Below, piece by piece: positions 48,701 to 60,891 of a stretch of DNA of 64,000 nt. The DNA comes from Seriola aureovittata. Lineage: Eukaryota; Chordata; Actinopteri; Carangiformes; Carangidae. A program made the position numbers and the translations under genes. The stretch is taken from the NCBI RefSeq assembly GCF_021018895.1, contig NC_079373.1, positions 13,984,501 through 14,048,500 on the forward strand. Direction: 5' to 3'. Positions within the stretch are counted from its first letter, which is position 1, and each line of letters opens with the position of its first letter. The notes beneath the pieces are model-generated. The model ran no database searches and was not told the DNA's origin. It was given only the letters and a program-made list of their open reading frames with translations.

Positions 48701-50530
48701 TTACTATACTATAACATCATTTAACATTTTTATGCCTTATTATACGATGAAGTTTTTTCACAGTTTTATGCCTCACTATACTATGACATTTTATGCTTTA
48801 CTATACTATGACTTTTTTTCACATATTTATGTCTTACTATACTATGACATTTCATGCCTTACTACAATAAGACTTTTTTTTTTTACTTTTTTTGCCTTTC
48901 TATACTATATTTTCTCACTCTTTTATGCCTTATTATACTATGATGTTTTTATGCCTTACTATACTATGATGTTTTTTCACGTTTTTATGCCTTACAATAC
49001 TATGACATTTTATGCCTTACTACACTATGATGTTTTCTCATTTTTTTCTGCCTCACTATACTATGACATTTTATGCCTTACTATACTATGAAGTTTTTTC
49101 ACATATTTATGCCTTACTATACTATGACATTTTATGCCTTACTATACTATGATGTTTTTTCACATTTTTTTGCCTCACTATCCTATGACTTTTTTATGCC
49201 TCATTACATTATGACGTTTTTTCACATATTTATGCCTTACTATACTATGACATTTTATGCTTTACTAAACTAAGACTTTTTTTGACGTTTTTTTTGCCTT
49301 ACTATACTATGAAGTTTTTTCACCTTTTTCTGCTTTACTATACTATGAAGTTTTTTCACATTTTTTTGCCTTACTATACTATGACACTTTGTCACATTTT
49401 TAGGCCTTACTATACTATGTTTTCTTCGCATATTTTAATTCCTTACTATACTATGATGTTTTTCTGCCTTATTCTATTATGACGTTTTCTCATGTTTTTA
49501 TGCCTTACTATACTATGATGTTTTTATGCCTTCCTATAGTATGACGTTTTTTCACGTTGATGTTTTCTTATTTTTTCATGTATTTTTTGGACGTTTTTTA
49601 TGCCCCCCTATCCTATGATGTCTTGTGACATTTTTATGCCTTATCATAAGATTACATTTTTTGATGTTTTAATGCCTTACTATAGTAGGACATTTTATGC
49701 CCTACTATAGTATGATATTTTTTGACATTTTTATGCCTCACTATCCTATGACGTCTTATGACATTTTTATGCCAAATTATATTATGATGTTTTCTGATGT
49801 CTTAATGCCTTACTAACGTATGACATTTTATGCCTTATTATACTATGACGTTTTGTGATATTCTTATGCCTTACTATATTACGAATTTTTCATGCCTCAC
49901 TATAATATGACGTTTTTTAAATGTTTTTACGTCTTATTATACAATGACTTTTTTTATGTCATACTATACTATGACATTTTTGATGCTTTTTTATGCCTTA
50001 GTATACAATGATTTTTTATGCTTTACTATACTATGACGTTTTTTGCATCACCATACTATGACATTTATTGTCATTTTAATGACATACCATACTATGACAT
50101 TTTGTGATATTTTCATGCCTTAATATAGTATGACTGTTTTTGACATGTTTATGCCCTAGTATACAATGACATTTTTTGACATTTTTGTGCCTTACTATAG
50201 TATGTAGTAGTACTAGATGTTTTTTTTTACTTTCATATTGCCCAAGACATTTTATGACTTACTATACTATGATGTTTTTATGACGTTTTTTATCCCTTAG
50301 TTTGCAATTATTTTTTTATGCCTTACTATCCAATGACTTTTTATGCCTTACCATTCTATGACTTTTCTATGTCTTACTATACAATGATGTTTTTATGCCT
50401 CACGAGACTGTGACATTCTTATACCTTACTATACTATGAGGTTTTATGACTTATTATGCTATGTTGTAAGTATGACGTTTTAATACCTTACTATACTATG
50501 TAACTTTAATGACTTACTATACAATACGTT

Positions 50531-50627
50531 GTTCATAAGCCTTCATATGGAAGGTTTTTGCTGATTTTTTGACTAAAACATGAAACTTTGTCCAGTTTTT
50601 CTAAAAATCATGAAGTTTATTTTCAGT
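50531..50627. other. Junction between satellite and LTR candidate
   Basis: About 100 bp of non-satellite AT-rich DNA. No recognisable feature. Confidence 0.5.
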
Positions 50628-51071
50628 TGTGGAGGCATATCAAATGTGACCTCTGGGACAGGACAGAGCCCCCTGGAGTAATGAGTGTGGTGAACACTGT
50701 GAAAGAAATTGTTCCTTCTTTAGAGAGTTGACTTTTTTCTTTCTCTGAAGAATTACAGATGCGGTGAGATAAATCAAATCTCTTTACCTCATGCAGCATG
50801 GAGAGAAAACCTTAACGTGGTTGTTTTCTGAAGACTTACAGGGTGTCTTTCCTCATATACAGTCAGGTAAACAAAAGGACAACAGTTGCTGACACATGAC
50901 AAGGTTGACTCAATCAGTCATACATTCAGGTGTTGATCATGCCTTTTCCAGTACGATGACCCTTTGATGTTAACACCTCAGCTGGCTCTCATGTGACATT
51001 CTTACACTCAAACCCATACAGTCACACCAGATCAATACATTCTTCCTCAATCTTAGCATTCATTTCCCACA
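50628..51071 (-). mobile_element. Candidate retroviral-type LTR, minus orientation
   Basis: The 444-bp segment begins TGTGG and ends CCACA, the short inverted TG...CA termini expected of an LTR. On the minus strand it is immediately preceded by a polypurine tract (see next entry), which fixes it as a 3' LTR reading leftward. TGTATATGAGG on the minus strand near 50860 is a plausible TATA box. No second LTR, no primer-binding site and no gag, pol or env frames are seen. A decayed, truncated endogenous element is the likely identity, of unknown class. Confidence 0.42.
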
Positions 51072-51084
51072 TTCCCCCCTTTTG
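51072..51084 (-). mobile_element. Candidate polypurine tract
   Basis: On the minus strand this reads CAAAAGGGGGGAA directly before the LTR start. This has the form and position of a retroviral plus-strand priming site: an A-run then a G-run abutting the LTR TG. Confidence 0.5.
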
Positions 51085-51400
51085 ACAAAAAGTGTGAACA
51101 CAATATATTTGGGAAATTACATAGTAACTCACTTGAAAACTCTTTATAGTCTCATACTGCTAAGTAACTTATGGTATGATTACAAAATAACAACAACCCT
51201 GGAGCTAAGAACAGGAATGCTTCAATTCCACAAAGTGAATAGAAATTACCAATAGGAGGTATAGGAGGAGGCTGGGCTGTGGTCACAGTCTCCTCCTTCC
51301 TTTGTCATACCCTCTAATGTTGTTCTGGCAGGACTGCCGTCTTGGTCCAGGGTTCTGTGGCCCAGCCTGTTGATAGAACATTATCTGAGCTTGAAATCCA
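51085..51400 (-). mobile_element. Possible internal remnant of the same retroelement
   Basis: If the LTR call is right, this sequence is what precedes the 3' LTR, where envelope or untranslated sequence would lie. No open frame of retroviral type survives in it. The right-hand boundary is unknown. Confidence 0.25.
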
Positions 51401-53440
51401 AATCTACCTTATTCCTCTCTGCATGCAAGACGTGTGTCCAGACAGCTGTTATGGGCTCAGTTTCCCAACCAACACATGTAGCCATGACACATCACATCAC
51501 ATCCTTTTAACAAGCCATAGCTACCTCAACACCTGGAAATGGTGGGGTCTGCAGTGCCCCTGCAAAATTGGTGCTCTAAGCAAAATTATGATACACAGCC
51601 ACAGCAGCAATACACATCAATTTTGGCAAAGATACACATGATTATAATGGAGAAATGGGGCAAAAACTGGAACAATTCAATGCTGAGTTCATTGACCTCC
51701 CAAGATCACCTGAGGTCAGATATAAATTGCCTCTACGTCTGAAATAAAACCTTGGGGTATGTAGATTATATGCTGAAACTTTCATGCTTTAGTCATAAAA
51801 TGCACAATTGTTTTGCCTACCTGCCCCACTATCTTAGCTGTGATTTATTCAGTTATGGATGGATGGAATTTAATATTATCAATTTGTTAAAACAAACTCA
51901 TGAGTGGGTGAGTTTACTCTATTTTGCTTGTTAAGTATTAAACAAACAACATTGGTATGTTCCATGATACAGTACCATGGCCTACTGAAAACTCTTTAAC
52001 AGCCCACACGGGGTGAAATAGTCACTTGTGATTGGTGGGAGTTTCTCCCACTCTAGTTATAAACCAACTAAAATGCTTTTAACTTGTGAAAAAAACAAAA
52101 ACAAACATCCACCCAGGTGAGACTAAATGTTATTAGAGGTTGAATTAATGAAATATCATTTGGAGCGAACAAACATTCTCAAACATTGACCGTTCTCTGC
52201 AGAAGTGGACAGTGCACCTCAAAAATGGAGCATTTGGCAACTCCAGGCACTAAAATCATCTGTGTCTGGTACATTGTTCTGTGTTTGCAAGTGCTGATAG
52301 TTTAGTATTTGCACAATGTGTTCTGTATTGGTAATTAGCACAAACTAGAGTATTAAGTGAGAAATCTTTTAGGAATCCTAAGTTTGTTTCAGTTTCTATT
52401 ACAAATCTATAAGTTCATTTGAATCAACACTGAAAGTAGTCAGCTGTTAGTGCTATGTCATTGAACATAAGGAAGAGAAATTAAAAGAATTGTAGTGATA
52501 AGAAAATTGTTTAAATATTCCTAGGCACCTTGTACAGATAATGCTGTGACTATATATTGTATACTGTTTAAAAACTTGCATTAGTCAATATTATTTATAT
52601 TAACATAGAATGACATGACTACGTATATACTAAAAACTCACAGAGAATTATCATCCATTGGACTATAAGTCTGTCTGTCCTACAGTTGAGTCTCAGAGCT
52701 CCAACTAACTCCTTTCCAGCAGATAGCCGTTTTCAGCTTTTAGTTATCCAATATCTGGTGAAGACAAAGTCAAACATCTTGAAATAGCGATATTATATCT
52801 CAGGAGTTGGTGGACACCAAAACAGAGTAAAGAGGAGACTGATAATTTGACTCACAGTAGCTAGACACACAACTCTAGCGGGATGACTATGTTGCTCCAT
52901 GTTTGCAAGATGTCTAAGTAGGCAAGTGTTTGCTAACACACAGGCCGTACAGTTTTGCTTTGCCTCCAGAAATGCTGCTTGCAGCTGTATCTGTGAACTA
53001 TTAACCAAACTTAATTTCCATTATCTGACAGATGTTTTGCAAGCTACAGTATGCAACAGCTGCATTTGCGAATGTGTGAATGCACTGCCACATAAGGTGA
53101 CTAAACAGCTAACTTTTTAAACTAAGTATCACTAACTTCTCCAGCTAATTTTACAGAATAAAATGTGGTTTCTGGCAGTACTACTAATAATTTGAAATAT
53201 GTATTTTTTAAGGGATCGGGGCAGAAGCCACAGAAAAAGAGAAAAGAAAATCTTTGCCATTGTGGTACTGTATAAAAACGCGTATGTCTCGGAAATTGTA
53301 CAATACAAAAGAAGCACTTAGCCCCAGTAGCTTATTGGTCTTATTAAGGTCTTAACTAGTGTGATAAGTTGTAACATCCATGTGGTCATTAAATAAAATC
53401 TCTTATCAGGTGTTCACTTGTGGAGGAATTAAGCAGTAGT
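51401..53440. other. Intergenic stretch, no gene seen
   Basis: AT-rich unique-looking sequence. Frames at 51342-51641 and 52793-53120 (opposing strands) have no recognisable domain. No simple repeat of note. Confidence 0.5.
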
Positions 53441-53449
53441 TTAGTAAAG

Positions 53450-53900
53450 AACATTTTCACCTCAGAGTTTAATTAATATTAGAGGAGTGGCAAAACAATA
53501 GCCCCACTGCATTTGAAATCTTAACCCCAGGTGCCCTCATTTGGAGTGCCTAGCATATCTCCATGCTGCACAAGTCTAATCTATGGCATGTCAGCGTGAC
53601 CAGGTGAAAAGTGGCGTTAATTCTATATTGGAGCTGGGCATGTGTTGAGAGCAGCAGAGACAGGTAGAGCATGCCATGGGAGTTAGTGTGTGACCTGACA
53701 GGGATTGGCAGGCAGGGTGTTAATTGGATAGGTGCGCCAGCCCATTTGTGTTGGCCATCCCATCGCAGAAGACATTGTACCTAGTTCTTGACTCCCAAGA
53801 CAAGCTGCTGTGCTCTTCTTAGACATGCTCTGAATATAGCCAGTGAAATTATTTGTTTCCCAACAGCCACGTGACTTTCCCCAGACACAAAGCTAGGGGG
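53450..53900. promoter_or_regulatory. Candidate conserved non-coding element
   Basis: About 450 bp of homopolymer-free, GC-balanced sequence. It holds GTTTAATTAATATTAGAGG, AAACAATAGCCCC (SOX-like), CCCCAGGTGCCC (E-box), GGGTGTTAATTGGATAGG and CCCAACAGCCACGTGACTTT. The last contains a CACGTGAC E-box near 53867. It is one of the longest such blocks in the right half of the window. Confidence 0.33.
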
Positions 53901-54079
53901 AAGGGAAAGACAATACATCACAAGGTAGAGCCTCTCTAGGCTACAATGGAGGTTATTTGGACTGGTAAGAATCCAGTGTGTGTGTGCAAATAATTCAAGG
54001 AAATATTACATATGAAGTAAGTTGTGGCAGCAGGACATTAAGATGTTTTCATGGTGACATTGTGAAGTTAGTTTTTTTC
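53901..54079. other. Intergenic stretch, no gene seen
   Basis: Short AT-rich gap with no recognisable content. Confidence 0.5.
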
Positions 54080-54592
54080 TGAATATAAACTGCTGTTTCC
54101 CATACTTGACCAATAATATCAGTTCAGATTTCAGAACATTTTTTGATAATTGTAATCTGTTATAGTTGATGGGAAAAAAATTGTTTTTAAATTACAGTTA
54201 CTGATCAATGTGTTGGCGATTACATTTGAATATATTATTTTTGGTAAAAAGGTTATATGTTAAATATAACATTCATTCTATTGCTTTGCATGTTTTGGCT
54301 GAGCAGGAACGCCTTCTTTTGGCATATTTGTGGACAACACGGGTCAGACAGGTGTGAGATCTAACTTGTGTTTTTAGTAAATATTAACTTGGAGAGGTCA
54401 TTAGGTTGTGAAATTTCTATAGGGCTTCAACAGGCTAAATTAATAGTACTGAAGAGTAATCAAAAAGCAATCAAATGTAATAAGTTACATTACTTTGATG
54501 AAATAATTAAAACAATTACTTATTACATTTTTAACTGGGTTGTTAGTAATCTGTATCCTATTACGTTACAAAAGTAATCTGGTTGTTTGTTA
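54080..54592. mobile_element. Diverged dispersed repeat of the AGTAATC/AGTTAC type
   Basis: Contains TTACAGTTACTGATCAATG, then TTACATTACTTTGATGAAAT, AATTAAAACAATTACTTATT, ACATTTTTAACTGGGTTGTT and AGTAATCTGTATCCTATTAC. These follow the internal order of an abundant vertebrate and fish repeat rich in TTACTTTT and GTAATC words, usually classed with non-autonomous DNA transposons. The ends are eroded. Confidence 0.4.
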
Positions 54593-55655
54593 TTCAAGAT
54601 GACAGATGTTCTAAATGTTTCCAGCATGACTTTAAAGAATTTTAAGAAATTTGCTTCTGAAATTTCTATAGCTAAAGTGCTGCTAAAGTTTTTGGCAGAA
54701 GTTGTTGGAATATAATAATTTTGTGCCATAATCTTGTGTCATATATGTCTTTGCAAAGTAGATTTTTCCTTTCATATTCACTCTTAGATCTTATTTTGTG
54801 ATACAGAGTCTATTAATCTTCATGTGATGTAAATAAGTAAAAACTTCGAATACAGGTGAACACAGCAATGAAGAGTCATAAAATGTTTCATCGTTACTAG
54901 CAACTCTGAATATTGGCAACTTCACGTTTGATGTAATTTCCTGCTGAAGCTGATGTTGCAGTATTCTTGCATATAGCTGACTGTCTTAGTTCACTGCTCC
55001 CACTGCTTGCATTGCACTGTGAAACTACAGGTGAATGGATGATGTCCAGTAGAGTCCCAGACAACTTTAAATACCACGGTCTGATGATATAGTTATAATT
55101 CACCTTCTTATTCACATTCTGAAGCTTTCTGTCAGCCATGTTTGGAAAACTCTCGAATGCCTTTTTTAAACTCTGAAGTCTTCATTTCTCTATCTTATTG
55201 AGAAAAATGATGAAAACATGAATGTGGAAAAATTGTTAGGAGAAATGTTTGATCCGCAATTTTGCTTTGCACACTGGCTACAAACATTTTTTTTTCTCTC
55301 TGCTTTCTGATGAGCAAACATGGTTGAAATTATAAATACTTCTGAATTATCACTGTCAATAGTCATGGACTGCATTTGTTAACCATGATTAATATTGACT
55401 GATAAATATATGTGACAAAATAAGTAAAATAAATGTTGGTTAAATTGGATTTAAGAGCTTAAAGTTGTGTATTTTAGCATGAATCTGAAAAGCTAGCTTG
55501 TACATCGTGATACCTGTCAAGTCCAAATGTTACAAGTATTCTGGCCCCTTTAAAAAAGTGCTTCTTCAAAAGTTTCAGAGATTTCGACATGAATTAATAT
55601 GTCGCTCATGAAGCTGCTGTTCCAATTGAGGCTCCGCTTTCTGATGGATTTCCAG
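54593..55655. other. Intergenic stretch, no gene seen
   Basis: AT-rich. Short minus-strand frames at 54523-54729, 54897-55139 and 55190-55375 show no family signature. Confidence 0.5.
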
Positions 55656-55850
55656 CCTCTTCAGTTATCAGGAAACGCATCTCACTTCACACATCAGCCA
55701 CGTTCTACTGGACAATGTGGAGAATTTTTGGGCGAACTCAGCAGATCCCGTGTTCAACCTTGACCCATGATTTTACAAATGCTGTGAGCCCATTAGAAAA
55801 ATGTATGTCCCAATTGCTAACATGACTTAGATTGTGTGAAGTGACTGTCA
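55656..55850. promoter_or_regulatory. Candidate conserved non-coding element (weak)
   Basis: A block of about 195 bp with balanced composition: AACGCATCTCACTTCACAC, GACAATGTGGAG and GAGCCCATTAGAAAA. It lacks homopolymers but also lacks a clear motif cluster. Confidence 0.2.
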
Positions 55851-58469
55851 AATCTAGGATTCCTCAGTGGTGCCTGTTTGACGGGGCTGTAGCTGTAGTG
55901 GTGTGGTTATGCTCAAGTATTATGACTCATACAATATTTTCCACAGTATGGATAGGTTTTTTTTCTGTATGTTAGTAGAGTACTAGATGCTGAAGTAGTA
56001 CGACTTAGAAAGGCATTAAGTACTTAGGAATAAATTAGTGCTCACACTTAAAATGTCTAAGCAACTGCAAAATGACAAATGGGTAAAGGATGTTTTTAAT
56101 ATAAGAAAACTGTAACTCTGCATTGCATTTTTTGCTTTGTGTGTACAAATGCACAATTGCACATTGCTATGCCATATGAACTAGTGATGTCTGCTTTTAT
56201 TTGAATATGAATGCTCTTTTAATACAGCAAAGGGTACACGCAACCTTCAATTTAACCTTAGCCATTGTGTTCGATGCAGACTAGCCTTTCTATTGTTAGA
56301 GATGCTGCATCTTATTTTTTTAATAAGCAAAAGGATTAAATTAAACCCCATGCAATCCAAATGAAATGGGGATTTTTGGATGCATTCATACAAAATGTGT
56401 CTGGAAAAGATAATTCCACTTAATGGAAGCATTTAAAGAAGTTGGCTGATGCCTCCACTGCAACTTGGATTATATCATGTGTTTTTTTTTTCTTTCTGCT
56501 GCCATAATTTATCTTAAAAAGGAGGAAACTCACCATTAACTTGACTGTTTACCACCATTTCTAAATGTCTTATTTATTAATTTTGCAGATGCAGTAAATA
56601 GTGAGGTTTTTCTACATTTTAAAATATATCAAATGAGGTATATTAACATCAAAGTTTATTATTATTGTCATCATTCCTCTTCCTCTTCTTCCTATTATAA
56701 TTGTTATTATTATTTTTTTGTTATTTAATCTTATTTAACTATCTTTTACTTTCCATTTCCTGTCACTATCTGGCTTTCTGGCAGCCTGAGTTGGGGGCTG
56801 GAGTGAGCTGTCAGATTTGCGGGCGATATCTCAATTAAGCAAAAAAGGAAAATCTATTGTTTATGGGGGTGTGAGAGGGTATTTCCAAGCCGCAGGCTTT
56901 AAAACAGGAACAAGAATGTGTTCGGTCAGCTTGAACAGCGCAGGAGGATTTTGGGGAGGACTCCTCCTTTGTGACACATGCAGCATAGACATAATGAATT
57001 ATATTATAATTACAAAGCACAGTCTGTAGAAGTGGACAATATAGATATTTGGCCAGGGGGTGGAGTGTGCTGCTCCATAGAGACTGGGCCACTCCAGACT
57101 GCATTTCTATTCAGATCACTTTAACTTAGACAAATCTCAATATGAATGAATGGGGCTTTGTCCGTAAAATAAAAAACATTTGAACAAGGACGCCTCATCT
57201 TCTCATACGCTGGGGGCACATAAGCAATTTTACACACGTCTGAAAAAGATATTGAGCTGCCAAGAATTTGCTTCTTTTTTTTTTGACTTTGTCAAAAAAG
57301 TACTCACTACGTATTTATCTATAAATAATCCAAAAATAACACACAGATACACAAACATGTAAAACTCTTTTAATAAATAAATGTTTGTCGGCAGAAATAC
57401 ATTACATCAGAGAACAATGATTTGTGTGGGGGAGCGTGCTGTGTGTGGTGATGGTGGAGGAACTGTATATTGTGGAGAGACTGGGCAACGCAGAGCGAGC
57501 AGAGAAGCAGAGGGGAGGGAAGCTGGCAGTGACTGAGAAGATGAGGATTTGACGGCAAGGTGACAAAGAGTTCAAACAAAATGAGGCTTGTAGATTAGCT
57601 GCACTCCCCTCAGTGACAGGTGTCATCTCTTGGGGCAGTCTGTCACTCTGCCTGCTGCCACTCTTTATATAAAATGAGGAGAGAGAGGAGGAGAGGCAGC
57701 ACCACTTGCACCTCACAAGGCATGGCCTAGCCTGCTCTACCTGCCAGCTACCGAGATTAAAGCCTAAGTGGCAGAGGGAGCCACCAAAAGTCAAGCAAAT
57801 GTTTATTTACCTTTGTCATGATTTTACTTTAATGATTTCATCACAGTGTGAAACTTCTCTGTTAAAGTCAATGTGAAGTCACTTAGTCAGGGACATTATT
57901 TTATTATAGAGAAACCTCATGTCCATAATCACTCTTTGACAGTTTGAGAGTATGCCATTCAGGCAGTCTATATTGCTTTATATCTTTAATCTGTGCCATA
58001 TCAATTAATCACTTCTCCCATTCCTATTCCTGGATGTCTTAGGCCATTAAAAGGAAATGTTGCAAATCAGTTAGTGAGTCGGGCTTTTTTTGTGGCAGTA
58101 TTAGATTTTGATATAATTTTTGCATCAATGATCAGTGATGAGATGTCCTCATGTGTCAGTTATTTAAATAGTCCAATTGTCTGGCCAAAAACATATATTC
58201 CCATCAGATTATTTTATCCATATAATGTTTCTAAATGAAATTTACACGACACCTATCATCTTGATATAGGCTTGTATGAATAACAAGATTTACATATGGC
58301 GTAACATTTGATCTATACTGGCCACTCCCAAGTTCTATAAATATAGGTGTGTCTAAATAATACTACCCAAACCACAAAATTAACAGGTTTAGGTTTAAAA
58401 GATTAAGGGCAATAGTTACCGGTAAACATTTACTACCACCCAAGAGAGGCAACACAGGGAGAGAGAGCA

Positions 58470-58470
<1 letters not shown>
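55851..58470. other. Intergenic stretch, no gene seen
   Basis: Mostly AT-rich, with a TTATTATTATT patch near 56690-56725 and a T-run near 57277. The minus-strand 130-codon frame at 57402-57794 is Ser/Leu-rich with no recognisable domain and overlaps another minus-strand frame. I do not support either as a gene. Confidence 0.45.

Positions 58471-58471
<1 letters not shown>

Positions 58472-58502
<31 letters not shown>
58472..58502. repeat. AG microsatellite
   Basis: About 15 uninterrupted AG units preceded by shorter GAGAGA words from 58458. Confidence 0.95.
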
Positions 58503-58507
<5 letters not shown>

Positions 58508-59505
58508 CTCCTTTTGTAAAGAGTCTGTGAGTTTTGCCCAGACCCTTAACAAGTCTGTGATACAGGAAGGTATTAACTAAAGCTTGGAGGGAGCCAGCTC
58601 ACATCATCCTGGTGACATGCAGGCTGAGACCTGCTGCTCTCTGCCCAGGACTCCAGCCATCTGCTCCACAGATTGCACTGAAACCCACACAGCAAGCCCT
58701 ACTGCCACCCCTCTGGGTGAGAGAGTCACCAGAGGGTCAGCTACTTCTTCAGGACTTTCTCCCTTATACGTTTTGACTGCTCTCACTCGTTTATGTTGAT
58801 TTGGGTCGCTAAGCAACCAAACTAATAATCTCATCATCTGCACGTGAGTGACAAACTGAGAATCTACAGTATGTCTGACAGGCAGCGAGGGAGACTTCAC
58901 AAAGGGAGGGAACGAGAATGGAAGGAGAGAAAAAAAAAAGCATGAGAAGTATTGTGATGTTTGTTTTTGACAGATGAGGGATGCCCCCTATTGACTTTGT
59001 CAGGGAAGCTCGAAACAGGGGTAGAGAGAGTAAAACCAGTGGTACAATGGTGATTGCAAATTGTAAAGAGAAATAAATGCCAGCATTCTCGGTTACAGCC
59101 ACATTAGTGGGAAACGGGTCCCTAAGATTATATGGACAAAGGAAGGACTTGGGTTGGAAATTCAGATGGCCAATATACATTAAGGTTTTAAAATATTCAT
59201 TGCACAGGTTGGAGGGGATAGAAGGTTATGTGAGTATTTGGCGCCCTTCCGAATGGAAAATTCTCTCTGAATAACAATCAGGTTGTATAGAATCAGATGT
59301 ATAATGAAAACGAAGATGAGTGGTAGCTGGTTATAACTGCACAAGGTAGTTTCTATAGCCTGGAAAAAAAACAACTATAAATATTTCAGCCCAACAAATC
59401 CAAGTTGGACAGAAAATAAAGCATGAAAAATTGTTGACCTTATATTTAAAAAGATTTTTTTTTTTATATGGTCGATTCTCTTTAATTCAAAAATGTTTTG
59501 CTTTA
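58503..59505. other. Intergenic stretch, no gene seen
   Basis: Overlapping frames on both strands at 58584-59180 (71-123 codons) compete with each other and none resembles a known protein. T-run at 59456-59465. Confidence 0.45.
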
Positions 59506-59509
59506 ATGA

Positions 59510-59770
59510 ATTTCCTGATAAAGCGATTTCACACACTTGCAGCATGACGGCATCTGTGCCCTGTGCATTGAAAAACAAGTCATATGCCTCACAGTGTGTC
59601 TCTGGTCTGTGAACCAGTGTCCGTTGGGGAAAGCGACCACCCTGGGCACAGTTGTGCTGGAGTGAGTAATGAGGCAGGCTTTTCCACGATGGCTGATAGA
59701 GGCTCCCATTAACAGCCATGCTTCAGGGTATTCTCTGTCTCTGTGTTGTGGAATGGAAATGAGATCTGAT
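59510..59770. promoter_or_regulatory. Candidate conserved non-coding element
   Basis: A 260-bp balanced, repeat-free block open on the minus strand in two frames at once (59375-59719 and 59503-59778). Overlapping open frames usually mean low stop density and not coding. The combination of CpG, no homopolymers and no family match makes a non-coding element the more cautious reading. Confidence 0.25.
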
Positions 59771-60890
59771 AGAACCATGTATAATTTGTTGTCACATCAA
59801 AGTGACACTTATTAGCTTTATTTCCTTATCATTGTTACATCTACAGTACCTCTGGGTAAATATTTCAGTCAAGCAGGCTGCTGTTAGCATGCTTTTGTTA
59901 TGTGCCTCTAAGTATAGCAGTAGTCAGTATAACTTTCATTGATTGCAGTTCTCTAACAACTGGTTATAGAAACTTGTGTCTTATATTGACGTGCTTTCAA
60001 ATTGGATATAATGAATATACTTTACACCATAAATAGATATCCAGAAAGCTTATATCCAACGCTTCTCTTGGCTAAGAAATAGTTTGGGCATTTTAATTCT
60101 TTTGGGAGAGCAAACATTGTTGTCATTTTCCTCATTTCTGTGCGTCATTTCTTTTTATCGCCAAGGTTGATCATCCTATTAGTAATATCATGTTACAGTA
60201 GGTAAAAGTTTTTTTGGTGCCACACTGGTTTTTTGATATATTTTATTCATCAGTTGCCATCCTCACATAGACACACACACGCACACGTTTGCTCATGCAC
60301 ACAGACACACAAGCAAACACGTAGGTTTTTTTTTTTTTCCATTAATCTCACAGCTATCCTGAAGTGGATTATTTTGAATTTATCCAACAGCCCTCTTCAT
60401 ATCTTTGTGACTTTGAATTGGGATATTGCTGGATGGACCGCTATCAGAGCAGAATTATTTTCCCAACTCCAGCAGAGAACTGAGCATTGAAGGGCTATAT
60501 TTTACCATTGCATCTATAGATGTGCAGCATTATAACTCATGAGTGGCACCTCATTTCACACAGCCTAATGGCTTGACACTGAGAGCACACTGGGGATCCA
60601 GGCAGGGGAGCTTCCCTTCATTTTTTTTTTGGTCTAAGTTTTATGAGATACAAGGATTAGGGTTGATTGAAAGTCACAGTGAGCTGCTGCACATCACTGC
60701 AGTACATACAAGGTTTTACATGAAACTTTCCTCATTGATCAACTTCATTCTATTAATGATACACAAGCAGCTCATGTTATATCACTCAGATTTATGTTTT
60801 TACAAATTCTTCATGCTCAATTTTCTGTGCCGAGTAAAAATCTGACACGTCAAAGATAAGTTCACACGTGGGTCTTTCTACTTCCCCCTC
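59771..60890. other. Intergenic stretch, no gene seen
   Basis: AT-rich with an imperfect CA patch at 60269-60312 and a T-run at 60328-60340. The 85- and 100-codon plus-strand frames are not recognisable. Confidence 0.5.
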
Positions 60891-60891
60891 C

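Larger units (their letters stand above)
37360..50530. repeat. 13.2-kb composite T-rich satellite array
   Basis: A tandem array built on the 16-nt core CCTTACTATACTATGA (variants CCTCACTATACTATGA, CCTTATTACACTATGA, CTTTACTATACTAAGA). The core is followed by a short tail CATTTTATG (unit about 25 bp) or a longer tail of the form AGTTTTTTCACATTTTTATG (unit about 36 bp), with a CGTGTTTTTCACC variant (about 37 bp). By length it should hold roughly 400 units (estimate, not a count). All units share one orientation, the plus strand is T-rich and G-poor, and divergence is higher at both ends (37.4-39.3 and 49.5-50.5 kb) than in the middle, the usual mark of unequal exchange. It includes higher-order duplications and two embedded LINE-2-like fragments. 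Peptide-like frames up to 221 codons are repeat translations: in one frame the core reads CLTIL then stop. Confidence 0.97.

Noticed and set aside
37360..50530. Resemblance to a CRISPR array (regular repeats with variable tails)
   Set aside because: There are no unique spacers, the tails are repeated variants, unit length varies, and the context is vertebrate nuclear DNA with no cas genes.
37360..50530. Centromeric identity of the satellite
   Set aside because: The array is only about 13 kb, flanked by unique complex sequence on both sides, and no CENP-B-like box was seen.
57402..57794. 130-codon minus-strand frame
   Set aside because: Serine/leucine-rich with no recognisable motif and overlapped by another minus-strand frame; no splice sites judged convincing.
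58584..59180. Opposing frames of 71-123 codons
   Set aside because: Frames compete on both strands and none resembles a known protein.
59375..59778. Two overlapping minus-strand frames of 114 and 91 codons
   Set aside because: Simultaneous openness of two frames fits low stop density; no family match. Listed only as a non-coding candidate.
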